Shown here: piece by piece, positions 25,139 to 32,437 of the stretch
How positions within the stretch are numbered: position 1 is the first letter of the stretch
Layout of the letters: each line of letters begins with the position of its first letter
Virus record (IMG/VR): IMGVR_UViG_3300033984_000410
Location: 1-64,000 of that record
Strand: one strand, 5' to 3'
From: a virus
DNA: 64,000 nucleotides
The notes under the pieces: model-generated
Told to the model about the DNA's origin: nothing
Database searches by the model: none
What the model saw: only the letters and a program-made list of their open reading frames with translations
Program-made: the position numbers and the translations under genes

Positions 25139-26113
25139 ATGAAAAATAATATGGAAAAATACGATTTAAACGAGGGAAATGAAGCTCTAAATAGAGTCCT
25201 TCTTATGATGAAATACGATAGTAAAAAAACATTAACTGAAAATAAAGTAATTGTTAATGAACAAAGTCCATCAACAACCAAAACAGCCGAAAGTTACGCT
25301 AAATCTGAAGACGCTAAATTAGACGAAACTTTATCATCACCAAATCCACCTAAAGGATGGTTGGAAATTAGTTATGATGAAATACAACGTTTAGTTTCAA
25401 ATAATGAAGGTTTAGCGGATAATTTAGATGCTTCTTTATTAGGTAAAGGGTCAATTTTTGGTGGTTCTATGTCAATTGACGATATGTCTCAAGTGACTAA
25501 AACATTGAGAAGTGCTAAAAATACATTTTTTAGAACTCAAAAAATGGGAAGTGATGAATGGGTTTGTTATCCAATGATTGAAGGATTAAGAGCGCAATAT
25601 GGTATAGAAGAAAGTGGTGAATCATTATATGGTGAGATAAGTGACCCTAGAGGTTCTAATTCAGCCGAAGTACAGAATTGGTCAACAAATACAATAAGGT
25701 TATTAGTGTCTTTATATAAACAATGGTTAACTGACATAAAACTAAAAACACCAACACCAACACCAACACCGACACCAAGTCCAACACCAAGTCCAACACC
25801 AAGTCCAACACCATTACCAAAAAAAAGTAAATATCGTGTTTGTGTAGGAACTTACACGAAAGGTTGTAAATCACCAATTATTGCAAAGGTTCAAGGTTGT
25901 TTAGGTTTAGTCCCTGATGGTAAATTTGGACGTAATACAGATGCCGCTTTAAAAGCTAAAGGATTTGATATTGGTTTTACCGATAATGATGTTAAAAGAA
26001 TTTGTAATACAAATGTTATTCCACCGAAGGAAGTACAACCACCAATAAAACTATCTGATGAAGATACATTAGCGGATAATCAAGGTGACGCATCAGCAGA
26101 AAATGGTCTTTAA
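25139..26113 (+). CDS. Peptidoglycan-binding-like protein with TP-repeat linker
   Basis: 324 residues. The N-terminal region has LTENKVIVNEQS, two (L/I/V)-x-E sites. Residues about 203-228 are a TPTPTPSPTPSP linker. Residues about 235-290 (SPIIAKVQGCLGLVPDGKFGRNTDAALKAKG) match the PG_binding_1 pattern (VQxxLGLxxDGxFGxxT). Cysteines flank the domain. Likely a virion or lysis-linked wall-binding protein. Confidence 0.8.
   Translation: MKNNMEKYDLNEGNEALNRVLLMMKYDSKKTLTENKVIVNEQSPSTTKTAESYAKSEDAKLDETLSSPNPPKGWLEISYDEIQRLVSNNEGLADNLDASLLGKGSIFGGSMSIDDMSQVTKTLRSAKNTFFRTQKMGSDEWVCYPMIEGLRAQYGIEESGESLYGEISDPRGSNSAEVQNWSTNTIRLLVSLYKQWLTDIKLKTPTPTPTPTPSPTPSPTPSPTPLPKKSKYRVCVGTYTKGCKSPIIAKVQGCLGLVPDGKFGRNTDAALKAKGFDIGFTDNDVKRICNTNVIPPKEVQPPIKLSDEDTLADNQGDASAENGL
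25750..25813 (+). repeat. Tandem CCAACA/CCAAGT repeat
   Basis: About ten 6-base units encode the Thr-Pro/Ser-Pro linker. Slippage could change linker length. Confidence 0.8.
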
Positions 26114-26131
26114 CATTAAAAAAAATATAAT

Positions 26132-27763
26132 ATGAAAAATAAAATAATTTTAGAACAAGAACCTACAGGTAAACCACCTGTAACAACTACAACCATAGAT
26201 TTAGGACAAGCATATAAATCAGGTTGTTTCACAATTTATAAATGGTTTACTATTGACCCAGCGCCACAACCTAAAAAAACAAAAACAGGTCAATCTGTAA
26301 TCTCTGGTAAAAACAATAAAGGTGAACAAATATTTTTTTACGAAAATGGTACCGTTAAAAATGTTATAACACAAAAACAATTAAATTGGTCTTGTAGTAA
26401 TGTATCAACTGAATCTAATAGTATTTTATCAAATTTTGGTATTACTAAAAATGATAAAGAAAAAGTAAAACAATTTACACCAATATTACAAGGGTATATT
26501 AATAAAGGTGCGGTATCTGATGTATTTACACCATGGAATAATATGTTATCTGTTAATTTTCCTGATGTTACAAAATTAACCCAATCAGGTGACATACCAT
26601 TTAATTTACCACTTAATTTAGCGGATTTAGAAAGTAAATACAAACCAATTCCTGGGTTAGATAAAACATATAACTGGAATAATGTTAAAATTTATTTACC
26701 TTACAAGGAAACGGAAAATTTAACAACACCAGGAAAAGTTAATTTAACTGTTGCTGATTGTCAGACAAAATTAAAAGAATATTTTATTTCCGCAATTCAA
26801 ACTAATGCGGGTATTACTCAAGCTATGGATTCAACACAAAGTCTTAAATATCAAAATGATATTAGAAGATGTTGGGCGAATAACGCTTATAAGGATTTTA
26901 AAGGTATTACAAAAGATGATATCTCAAATTTAACTAGTCAATTAACACCTTTTGGATTCTTCGAAAGAAACCTTAGTTATAATAATATTAAAAAAATATT
27001 TAAAGGAGGAACAAAATATCTAACACCAAGAAACGCGTTTCCTTATATTTTTGATATTGAAGAAAGAATAAAAAAAGAATCAACAATAGATAATTTAGAC
27101 TCATTAATTAAAGAAAATTTAATAATGTCTTTAAACGAAAAAAAGAAAAATGTTTTAACTGAAAATACAATCCTTAAAAATAGAACCGAAATATTGTTAG
27201 AAGGTGGTATGCCAACAACAAAAGAAGGTCAAGAAAAATTAATTGACGAAATTATTAACGAAGCAATTTCATTAAACTCACAAGGTTATACTCAAGAATT
27301 AATTAATGAGAATTTTTGGGATGCAATTAAAGGTTTATTTGGAAGTCATATAGGTGGTGGTGTAGTTGAAATGTTTAAGGAGAAATTTATGAGATACCTT
27401 ATCGGTAAATTGACCCCAATTGACCCTGATGGATGGGGTGCTGGAATAGTTGAGAAAGCTTTCGGTAATATCCCAGTATCAGATTATTTTAATGGTAAAA
27501 TATTAGAATGTGATTATTTAACACATGTTATCGCAAAATCATTAGTTGAAGAAGTTGTCGCTAAAGCAGGTCAAAAAATGGGTGCTGAAAACGCAATATT
27601 TGATGTGTTAAGAAACTCTATAGTTAACCAACTTGATGATACAGATTTTGCTAAAAATATAGAACACGGTTTATCAAAAATAGTATGTCCAGCTATTCAA
27701 GGTATCTCAGGCAAAATGTCAACAGCCGTAGATAAAATGAAGGACAAAGCTTTGGCAGCTTAA
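26132..27763 (+). CDS. Large hypothetical protein with many (L/I)xE sites
   Basis: 543 residues starting MKNKIILEQEPTGKPPVTTT (I-L-E-Q close to the N-terminus, like processed leaders). Residues 325-395 hold a run of L/I-x-E sites (LIKEN, SLNEK, VLTEN, ILLEG, LINEN). The C-terminal 150 residues are hydrophobic/helical (GLFGSHIGGGVVEMFKEKFM), possibly membrane-active. No family recognised. Could be an internal or ejected virion protein. Confidence 0.78.
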   Translation: MKNKIILEQEPTGKPPVTTTTIDLGQAYKSGCFTIYKWFTIDPAPQPKKTKTGQSVISGKNNKGEQIFFYENGTVKNVITQKQLNWSCSNVSTESNSILSNFGITKNDKEKVKQFTPILQGYINKGAVSDVFTPWNNMLSVNFPDVTKLTQSGDIPFNLPLNLADLESKYKPIPGLDKTYNWNNVKIYLPYKETENLTTPGKVNLTVADCQTKLKEYFISAIQTNAGITQAMDSTQSLKYQNDIRRCWANNAYKDFKGITKDDISNLTSQLTPFGFFERNLSYNNIKKIFKGGTKYLTPRNAFPYIFDIEERIKKESTIDNLDSLIKENLIMSLNEKKKNVLTENTILKNRTEILLEGGMPTTKEGQEKLIDEIINEAISLNSQGYTQELINENFWDAIKGLFGSHIGGGVVEMFKEKFMRYLIGKLTPIDPDGWGAGIVEKAFGNIPVSDYFNGKILECDYLTHVIAKSLVEEVVAKAGQKMGAENAIFDVLRNSIVNQLDDTDFAKNIEHGLSKIVCPAIQGISGKMSTAVDKMKDKALAA

Positions 27764-27837
27764 AAGTACCTTTGGAGTAGTGTCCAAATGGAATAAACCT
27801 ATCTAAAAGAAAGGAGGGGAAGTTCCAAATCTTGCAA

Positions 27838-27861
27838 AAAGATGTCATTTGACATCTTTTT
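27838..27861 (+). terminator. Rho-independent terminator
   Basis: AAAAGATGTCA / TGACATCTTTT stem with a 2-base loop and a T run; ends the transcript of 26132. The 75 bases before it hold short hairpins only. Confidence 0.8.
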
Positions 27862-27931
27862 GTGGTTAATACATTTTGATATATCAATTTTAATTTTATA
27901 TATTTGTCCTATAATCTTAAAACAAATAATT

Positions 27932-28186
27932 ATGCCAGACTTTACAGCAGACATTGATATCTCACCAAGTGATTATATCTACGAATGTTCCGATTACGAA
28001 ATAAAAGAACTAATAACAGAACTTAAAGAAAGCGGTTACTTAAAGGGGGGTATTACAGATACCGACGATGATAATATTATTGACGACGAATGGACAGAAA
28101 TGATTAATAAAATCTATAAAAATAGATTATTACTATCCAACGAAGATGAGGAAATCATTAGAAATATTTCCAAAAAATTAATTTAA
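27932..28186 (+). CDS. Acidic hypothetical protein, 84 aa
   Basis: ATG 27932 gives MPDFTADIDISPSDYIYECS. Acidic, helical C-terminus. A TATATTTG box about 25 bases upstream supports this start over the longer hydrophobic frame. Unknown. Confidence 0.7.
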   Translation: MPDFTADIDISPSDYIYECSDYEIKELITELKESGYLKGGITDTDDDNIIDDEWTEMINKIYKNRLLLSNEDEEIIRNISKKLI

Positions 28187-28261
28187 TTGAAAAATATTTG
28201 ACTTTAAGTGAATTTTACTTAATATCGTAATACTTATTATAAACAAAGTAAAAAACACAAA

Positions 28262-28384
28262 ATGAAAAATATTAATAAACATATGAATTTAGTATCCTGG
28301 AATCAACAATTTAATAATTGTTCGTATCCGAGTGTGCAAAATATTGATTCAGATGATTCATTGAGTGATTTAACAACAATCTAA
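28262..28384 (+). CDS. Micro-ORF, 40 aa
   Basis: MKNINKHMNLVSWNQQFNNC to SLSDLTTI. Stands alone between a gene and a terminator, with an A-rich start region. It resembles the micro-ORF at 33570 in layout (AACAAA-ATGAAAAAT start, terminator 25 bases later). May encode a small peptide. Confidence 0.45.
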   Translation: MKNINKHMNLVSWNQQFNNCSYPSVQNIDSDDSLSDLTTI

Positions 28385-28404
28385 AAGTTAAACATAAAAT
28401 ATCA

Positions 28405-28440
28405 AAAATTCTGAATCTAAAAAGTTCAGAATTTTTTTTT
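28405..28440 (+). terminator. Rho-independent terminator
   Basis: AATTCTGAA / TTCAGAATT hairpin and T9 just before the tRNA-island promoter. Confidence 0.85.
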
Positions 28441-28449
28441 ATAATAAAT

Positions 28450-28480
28450 TTGACACAGAACAAAAAATAGTATATCTTTG
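28450..28480 (+). promoter_or_regulatory. Host-like promoter of the tRNA island
   Basis: TTGACA at 28450 and TATCTTTG at 28473-28480 with 17 bases between: a near-ideal Bacteroidetes promoter reading into the first tRNA at 28532. Confidence 0.85.
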
Positions 28481-28531
28481 TAGAGAATTAAAAAAGGGTG
28501 TTCATTGACATAACGGTAAACAAATTATAAA

Positions 28532-28619
28532 GGAGAATTGGCAGAGCGGTCGAATGCGGCAGTCTTGAAAACTGTTGTACTGAAAGGTACCGGGGGTTCG
28601 AATCCCTCATTCTCCGCCA
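28532..28619 (+). tRNA. tRNA-Ser(TGA)
   Basis: Class II cloverleaf: acceptor GGAGAAT/ATTCTCC, anticodon loop CTTGAAA, long variable arm, T-loop TTCGAAT, encoded CCA. Confidence 0.95.
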
Positions 28620-28625
28620 TAGTAT

Positions 28626-28697
28626 TGGATTATAGTGTATCGGTTCGCACATAACTCTTTGAAAGTTATAGGTCAAGTTCGACTCTTGATAATCCAA
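28626..28697 (+). tRNA. tRNA-Gln(TTG)
   Basis: Acceptor TGGATTA/TAATCCA, D-loop with GG, anticodon arm TAACT-CTTTGAA-AGTTA, T-loop TTCGACT. Confidence 0.92.
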
Positions 28698-28707
28698 CAA
28701 AATAATA

Positions 28708-28779
28708 CGGGGTGTATTCTCGGAGTGAGAAACCTGCCTTGGACGCAGGAAGCGGAAAGTGCGACTCTTTTCACCCCGA
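28708..28779 (+). tRNA. tRNA-Pro(TGG) with T-loop TGCGACT
   Basis: Acceptor CGGGGTG/CACCCCG, anticodon arm CCTGC-CTTGGAC-GCAGG. T-loop position 55 is G instead of the near-universal U. Confidence 0.88.
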
Positions 28780-28784
28780 CGGAG

Positions 28785-28850
28785 TGGACTGTTACTAATT
28801 CATAGACTTGGCCTCAAGTGCATAGAATTAGAATTTCAGTCTGACTGATA
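28785..28850 (+). ncRNA. Non-tRNA hairpin element between tRNAs
   Basis: Nested stems: ACTG/CAGT outside, CTAATTC/GAATTAG (7 bp), and ACTTG-GCCT-CAAGT with a tetraloop. No T-arm or anticodon. Could be a processing spacer or a degenerate tRNA. Confidence 0.5.
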
Positions 28851-28853
28851 ATT

Positions 28854-28924
28854 ACCCCCAAGGCTTTAAAGTGAAGCACGATACTTTTAATATCGGGAAG
28901 AAGGAGCATTACCTTCTGGGGGTA
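28854..28924 (+). tRNA. tRNA-Lys(TTT), non-canonical elbow
   Basis: Acceptor ACCCCCA/TGGGGGT, anticodon arm CGATA-CTTTTAA-TATCG. D-loop TAAAGTG lacks GG and T-loop is AGCATTA instead of TTCRANN. Confidence 0.85.
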
Positions 28925-28985
28925 CAAGTGTTTTGGTTTAGAGATTATTCCGGGTATTGGCTTTAATAATACGAAAACTCTAATT

Positions 28986-29066
28986 GGGTCGCAAAAGTCG
29001 TTCGGATACGGCAGCTTGACTGTAAATCAAGTCCTCACGGGAGTGGTTCGAGTCCACTGTTATCCA
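28986..29066 (+). tRNA. tRNA-Tyr(GTA), 5' end uncertain
   Basis: Anticodon arm CTTGA-CTGTAAA-TCAAG, T-arm AGTGG-TTCGAGT-CCACT, acceptor 3' strand GTTATCC. The 5' strand is either GGGTCGC at 28986 (two wobbles, one mismatch) or GGATACG at 29003 with no D-arm. Confidence 0.72.
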
Positions 29067-29122
29067 CTTTAGTTTATAGGTCGTACTGTCCTTGGGTTCT
29101 ATAAAAATCCTAAAAAAGGTAA

Positions 29123-29195
29123 GGGTCTTTGGTATAGCTGGTGCGTACGTTAGTCTGAAGAACTAAAGGAACAGGTTCGATTCCTGTAGGACCCA
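29123..29195 (+). tRNA. tRNA-Phe(GAA)
   Basis: Acceptor GGGTCTT/AGGACCC, anticodon arm TTAGT-CTGAAGA-ACTAA, T-arm ACAGG-TTCGATT-CCTGT. Confidence 0.92.
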
Positions 29196-29199
29196 CAAA

Positions 29200-29342
29200 C
29201 AAGGTGACGCTACAGTCGTAAGATTCCGGAATCGAGAAGACAAAGAGCCTAAGTGTAAAGATGAGCTCCTACAGCCTTGGACTACTATTAAGGAATGATA
29301 CGAGCCTCCAAAGTTCGAAAGGAGTCAGGTAGTAGTCAAAAA
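29200..29342 (+). ncRNA. Structured spacer, two multibranch hairpins
   Basis: First unit closed by CAAGG/CCTTG with internal GATTCCGGAATC and GAGC/GCTC stems; second closed by GACTACT/AGTAGTC (7 bp) with CTCC/GGAG inside. Neither has an anticodon arm or T-loop. Confidence 0.5.
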
Positions 29343-29344
29343 TT

Positions 29345-29416
29345 GGACTTGTAGCTCAGTAGGAGAGCATTCGCCTGTTAAGCGAAGGGTCGGGATGGCA
29401 GAATTCCCCAAGTCCG
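29345..29416 (+). tRNA. tRNA-Asn(GTT), non-canonical T-loop
   Basis: Acceptor GGACTTG/CAAGTCC, D-arm with GG, anticodon arm TTCGC-CTGTTAA-GCGAA. T-arm GGGA..TCCC has loop GGCAGAA with a T-T mismatch in the stem. Confidence 0.88.
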
Positions 29417-29440
29417 CGGAGTCCTGATATAACAGGAAAC

Positions 29441-29486
29441 CCCCACTCCCATATGGCAGCCGGTCCGTTAAGCCGGTGAAGTGGGG
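29441..29486 (+). ncRNA. 46-nt tRNA-like element without T-arm
   Basis: 7-bp closing stem CCCCACT/AGTGGGG, then a 5-bp arm CCGGT/GCCGG with 7-nt loop CCGTTAA (GTT at the anticodon position but C33). No T-arm; the D region is CCCATATGGCA. Confidence 0.5.
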
Positions 29487-29492
29487 TAATAT

Positions 29493-29565
29493 GGTGTTTC
29501 TAGCTTAATTGGTAAAGTGCTACACTGTGAATGTAGAGAACAGGGTTCGAAACCCGGAAACACAC
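29493..29565 (+). tRNA. tRNA-His(GTG)
   Basis: Acceptor GTGTTTC/GAAACAC with an extra 5' G, anticodon arm CTACA-CTGTGAA-TGTAG, T-loop TTCGAAA. Confidence 0.88.
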
Positions 29566-29567
29566 AA

Positions 29568-29632
29568 AAGGAACAGAATAATACCTGGACAGTCTTCAAG
29601 GAGACAGGGTAAAGTTTGGACAGCTCCTTAAT
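29568..29632 (+). ncRNA. Structured spacer hairpin
   Basis: AAGGA/TCCTT closing stem around CCTG/CAGG and GTCT/AGAC; not a tRNA. Confidence 0.45.
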
Positions 29633-29633
29633 T

Positions 29634-29704
29634 ACACAATACAGGCAAGGTGTCGGTCAAGTCTCCAAAACTTAGGCGGGTAAGTTCGATTCTTACATTG
29701 TGTG
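29634..29704 (+). tRNA. tRNA-Trp(CCA)
   Basis: Acceptor ACACAAT/ATTGTGT, anticodon loop CTCCAAA with 4-5 bp stem, T-arm GTAAG-TTCGATT-CTTAC. D-arm weak. Confidence 0.82.
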
Positions 29705-29741
29705 CAAAAAAGAAATGTTTAATTATTAATTATTAATTATT

Positions 29742-30248
29742 GTGAGTAAGTACCAGAAAACATTAGTTTTAGATTCCAGTTTTACCGCTAGAAGTATCAT
29801 AACCACGGAGAGAGCTTTTGCTATTCATTATAAGGGAAACGCTGACGTAATAAAAGAACACCCAGAAACATTTGGTTTAGTTAATCCAGACTTAAAGATT
29901 AAAAAACCATCAGTTATCAAAGTTTATAAATTTGTTAACCAAAACATCCAAAAAGTACCATTAAATAGAGACAATGTTTATCGTAGAGATAATCATCAGT
30001 GTGTTTATTGTGGATGTAATAATAGAAAGACCTTAACTTTAGACCATGTTTTACCCCAATCTAAGGGAGGAAAAGACACCTGGGACAACTTGGTTACCTG
30101 TTGTCTGAGATGTAACCGTGAGAAGTCTGATTTGACCCTGGAGGAGTATGGTAAAGAAATACCCCAACCTAAACGACCCCACTTTTTAATGTTAATGAAA
30201 CAATTGATGTATATTCCGGATGAGTGGAAACCTTATTTATTTTTTTAG
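29742..30248 (+). CDS. HNH endonuclease
   Basis: 168 residues from a GTG start (MSKYQKTLVLDSSFTARSII). The HNH core is CVYCGCNNRKTLTLDHVLPQ, SKGGKDTWDNLVTCCLRCNR: two CxxC zinc pairs, LDHV, and N..N. A stand-alone HNH of the type found in bacteria and phages, a DNA nicking or cleaving enzyme. It lies inside the tRNA island, so it may be a homing-type element that spread into it (inference). Confidence 0.92.
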   Translation: MSKYQKTLVLDSSFTARSIITTERAFAIHYKGNADVIKEHPETFGLVNPDLKIKKPSVIKVYKFVNQNIQKVPLNRDNVYRRDNHQCVYCGCNNRKTLTLDHVLPQSKGGKDTWDNLVTCCLRCNREKSDLTLEEYGKEIPQPKRPHFLMLMKQLMYIPDEWKPYLFF

Positions 30249-30280
30249 TATAAAATGTTTGGTGGATTGTAAAAAAGGTG

Positions 30281-30288
30281 TATCTTTG
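30281..30288 (+). promoter_or_regulatory. Host-like -7 element (TATCTTTG)
   Basis: 23 bases before the ATG at 30311; possible TTTGGT -33 box at about 30258. Confidence 0.6.
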
Positions 30289-30310
30289 TAAAAATAAAAA
30301 GGTAGAAACT

Positions 30311-30547
30311 ATGGAACCAATAAAACAATTATTTTCAGATTTAAGTGATGAAGAATTAATCTTAACAATTAAAGAGATTAAAGAATCGGATGTGACTGGA
30401 TTATTTCCTGAAAACACAAATGTTAGAGCTTTATGTCAGGAATTGACTAAAATCACCAAGATGGATGTATCGTCACATTTATTGATGGTTAAAATCAATA
30501 TTCTTAAAGAAGGGTCTTACAGATGGTTAAAAACAATTGAACAATAA
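30311..30547 (+). CDS. Small helical protein, 78 aa
   Basis: ATG 30311 (MEPIKQLFSDLSDEELILTI) is preferred because the -7 box lies inside the longer frame. Helical, acidic N-terminal half. Unknown. Confidence 0.7.
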   Translation: MEPIKQLFSDLSDEELILTIKEIKESDVTGLFPENTNVRALCQELTKITKMDVSSHLLMVKINILKEGSYRWLKTIEQ

Positions 30548-30560
30548 AAACATAGAAATC

Positions 30561-30887
30561 ATGACATTAGAAAAAGAATTATTGGATTTTACTAACTGGT
30601 TGGTTGATAATAAATGGACCTTGGTTGGTAATGGTTTGTGTTTGAATAACGACACTAAAAAACTTGTTTCAATTGGGGAATTGGTTCGTCAAAGTAATTC
30701 ACTTAAAGATTATTACGAACAAGACTTCCAGGTGGGTGAAATTGTTAGAGAAAAGAACAGTGGTGACGAAGTTGAAATTAAAACCATTGAATATAATAAA
30801 TTTGATAATGAATACCAATATTGGTATGAAGATGAAGATGGTGAGGAGTGGTATGGTTTCGCTGACGAGTTTGAGAAAATAAATTAA
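30561..30887 (+). CDS. Hypothetical acidic protein, 108 aa
   Basis: MTLEKELLDFTNWLVDNKWT; the C-terminal half (FQVGEIVREKNSGDEVEIKT...YWYEDEDGEEWYGFADEFE) looks like an SH3/Tudor-like barrel. Follows the previous gene by 13 bases. Confidence 0.7.
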   Translation: MTLEKELLDFTNWLVDNKWTLVGNGLCLNNDTKKLVSIGELVRQSNSLKDYYEQDFQVGEIVREKNSGDEVEIKTIEYNKFDNEYQYWYEDEDGEEWYGFADEFEKIN

Positions 30888-30917
30888 AATAAGTTTGGTA
30901 TTAATAAAAAATTGATT

Positions 30918-30925
30918 TACATTTG
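30918..30925 (+). promoter_or_regulatory. Host-like -7 element (TACATTTG)
   Basis: 21 bases before the micro-ORF ATG at 30947, upstream of the second tRNA block. Confidence 0.5.
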
Positions 30926-30946
30926 CTAACACAAAACAGATAAACT

Positions 30947-31075
30947 ATGAAAACAAAGCCATCAATTACCAGTGTAGAGTTTAAGAATTTTTCAACAAGA
31001 TTATGTAGAATGTATCCTGAGATAGGTTCAACATTTACAACTAAAGAAATATACGACGAATATTTCGGTCGTTAA
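30947..31075 (+). CDS. Micro-ORF, 42 aa
   Basis: MKTKPSITSVEFKNFSTRLC to TTKEIYDEYFGR. Directly precedes the tRNA-like series and has its own -7 box. Unknown. Confidence 0.5.
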   Translation: MKTKPSITSVEFKNFSTRLCRMYPEIGSTFTTKEIYDEYFGR

Positions 31076-31084
31076 TTAGAATAA

Positions 31085-31156
31085 AGTCAGGTGGCTCATT
31101 GGTAAGAGCGACAGCCGAAATGGATGTGGGTACAGGTTCGATTCCTGTCCTGACAA
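31085..31156 (+). tRNA. tRNA-like, normal length, anticodon unclear
   Basis: Acceptor AGTCAGG/CCTGACA, D-arm GCTC-ATTGGTAA-GAGC, T-arm ACAGG-TTCGATT-CCTGT. The anticodon arm ACAGC-CGAAATG-GATGT has a G-A mismatch and G at position 33, so the identity cannot be read. Confidence 0.7.
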
Positions 31157-31172
31157 CAAATTTAGAAAATAT

Positions 31173-31279
31173 CCTTCTGTAGTTTAACAAGAGCAAAACA
31201 CAGAGACGAATACATCTCCCTACGGTAACCATCCCAAGAATGTATTAAGAGTATGTGGGTTCAACTCCCACTGGAAGGG
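31173..31279 (+). tRNA. Expanded tRNA-like element (107 nt)
   Basis: Acceptor CCTTCTG/TGGAAGG and T-arm GTGGG-TTCAACT-CCCAC are intact. In place of a 17-nt anticodon arm there are about 54 nt, with a 7-bp stem AATACAT/ATGTATT topped by a 24-nt loop. Confidence 0.6.
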
Positions 31280-31303
31280 CAAATCATAGGAGTAATTACC
31301 TTA

Positions 31304-31427
31304 TGACTGAGAGATTCGAAGCTCTCGATTGATTATGGTGTAAAGGCGCACGGTAGAAGGTAGTAGGTCCGAATTATGCGAGACCGAGGGTGGAAACAGG
31401 ATTAAGGTTCGAATCCTTATTAGTCAG
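31304..31427 (+). tRNA. Expanded tRNA-like element (124 nt)
   Basis: Acceptor TGACTGA/TTAGTCA, D-arm GAGAG/CTCTC, T-arm TAAGG-TTCGAAT-CCTTA. About 80 nt lie between D and T arms, including CGCA/TGCG and GGTC/GACC stems. No anticodon arm identified. Confidence 0.55.
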
Positions 31428-31435
31428 CAAAATAA

Positions 31436-31553
31436 AGTCAGGTGGCGGAATTGGTAGACGCAACATGGTATGGCAATACAGAGGGTGATAGTATAAGTCC
31501 TATCAGTGGTAAGTGACCTCTCTTATAACAGGTTCGAATCCTTGTCCTGACTA
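31436..31553 (+). tRNA. Expanded tRNA-like element, AGTCAGG family (118 nt)
   Basis: Acceptor AGTCAGG/CCTGACT, Leu-type D-arm GCG-GAATTGGTAGA-CGC, T-loop TTCGAAT with a bulged T in the stem. The centre has GTAT-GGCA-ATAC and a long AGAGG/CCTCT arm containing GATAG/CTATC. Confidence 0.6.
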
Positions 31554-31578
31554 CAAATTTAAAATAAAAATAAAAATT

Positions 31579-31665
31579 ATGAAAAGAAAAGACGTTTACG
31601 TTTGTGTTTGTGATGGTAGTTGTACTAGTCCAGAGGATTGTTCACCAATTAAGTCAAAACGATAA
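31579..31665 (+). CDS. Micro-ORF, 28 aa, Cys-rich
   Basis: MKRKDVYVCVCDGSCTSPED then CSPIKSKR. Four cysteines in 14 residues suggest metal binding or disulfides. Lies between two tRNA-like elements with an A-rich start region. Confidence 0.45.
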   Translation: MKRKDVYVCVCDGSCTSPEDCSPIKSKR

Positions 31666-31672
31666 TAAAAAT

Positions 31673-31797
31673 AGTCAGGTGGCGGAAAACGAGGTATGCC
31701 AATAGGGTGTAGCCCGCAAGCAAGACGCTAATTGTAGTAAGTGTACTCATACGACATATAATCGGTACACATACAGGTTGGAATCCTGTTCTGACTA
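31673..31797 (+). tRNA. Expanded tRNA-like element, AGTCAGG family (125 nt)
   Basis: Acceptor AGTCAGG/TCTGACT and T-arm ACAGG-TTGGAAT-CCTGT (C56 replaced by G). D-loop extended to about 40 nt between GCG and CGC; GTGTAC/GTACAC stem in the centre. Confidence 0.55.
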
Positions 31798-31918
31798 ATA
31801 AATAGTAGAAACAACATCCCCCCAGTTTCTTGGTCTGTGCACGGATAGGATTTGTAAGGGGGTTGAGATTGGATGACGTTTATCTTTTGTAATCCAACAA
31901 TAAACAGAAAAAGATGTT

Positions 31919-32052
31919 AGTCAGGTGGCGAAAGGAGTGGGGTGTCCCTGCTCGTGGTAGACGCACACCTTTATGGTTAAAGCGGAGTGTGAAGTATAAA
32001 CACACCATACAGTTAACAGTATGAATTACGGGTTCGAATCCTGTCCTGACTA
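31919..32052 (+). tRNA. Expanded tRNA-like element with hairpin in the D-loop (134 nt)
   Basis: Acceptor AGTCAGG/CCTGACT. The D-stem GCG/CGC is intact but the loop carries an inserted 8-bp hairpin GAGTGGGG-TGT-CCCTGCTC before GTGGTAGA. Further hairpins CTTTA/TAAAG, GTGTG/CACAC and CATAC/GTATG follow. T-loop TTCGAAT. Confidence 0.6.
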
Positions 32053-32131
32053 CGATTGCTGAGGAACGGTCCAGAGTAGTGGAATTATAGTTAAATTCAA
32101 TACGTTGACAGCTTGGAAAGACAAGCAAAAC

Positions 32132-32233
32132 AGTCAGGTGGCAGAGTGGTTTAATGCTAACTAGGGAGAGTCTGAGGGTGGTAACCTAGTACCTATACCC
32201 ATATGACCGCAGGTTCGAATCCTGTCCTGACTA
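32132..32233 (+). tRNA. Expanded tRNA-like element, AGTCAGG family (102 nt)
   Basis: Acceptor AGTCAGG/CCTGACT, Ser/Leu-type D-arm GCA-GAGTGGTTTAA-TGC, T-arm GCAGG-TTCGAAT-CCTGT. Anticodon stem ACTAGG/CCTAGT carries a 19-nt loop instead of 7. Confidence 0.6.
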
Positions 32234-32242
32234 CAAATACAA

Positions 32243-32364
32243 GGTTCCTGAGATAAAGGATTAGCTTAGCACTAACTAACTAAATACTTAAACTCCAGCA
32301 TAACGGTTTGCTACCCCAGTTAGTGATGGTGGTGGAAAGATAGGTTCAACTCCTATAGGGACTA
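32243..32364 (+). tRNA. Expanded tRNA-like element (122 nt)
   Basis: Acceptor GGTTCCT/AGGGACT (two wobbles), T-arm ATAGG-TTCAACT-CCTAT. Central stem ACTAACT/AGTTAGT (7 bp) with a loop of about 40 nt. Confidence 0.55.
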
Positions 32365-32437
32365 CAAAGCTGACAACCTAGTGATTGATGTGTGAAGCTA
32401 ACACATAAGTTGTTGACTGATGGAAAGACATCAAAAT

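Noticed and set aside
28488-28700. Minus-strand ORF through the tRNA island
   Set aside because: It is the complement of tRNA-Ser and tRNA-Gln; the M-R-D-S-N-P-R type peptide is a known artefact of translating tRNA genes.
29742-30248. HNH gene as an IsrB/HEARO system
   Set aside because: The protein is a short stand-alone HNH of ordinary type; no RuvC parts or matching RNA next to it.
31880-32128. Minus-strand ORF reading VVRTGFEPV
   Set aside because: The motif comes from the reverse strand of tRNA T-arms. Similar artefacts at 31041, 32378 and 35355 were also left out.
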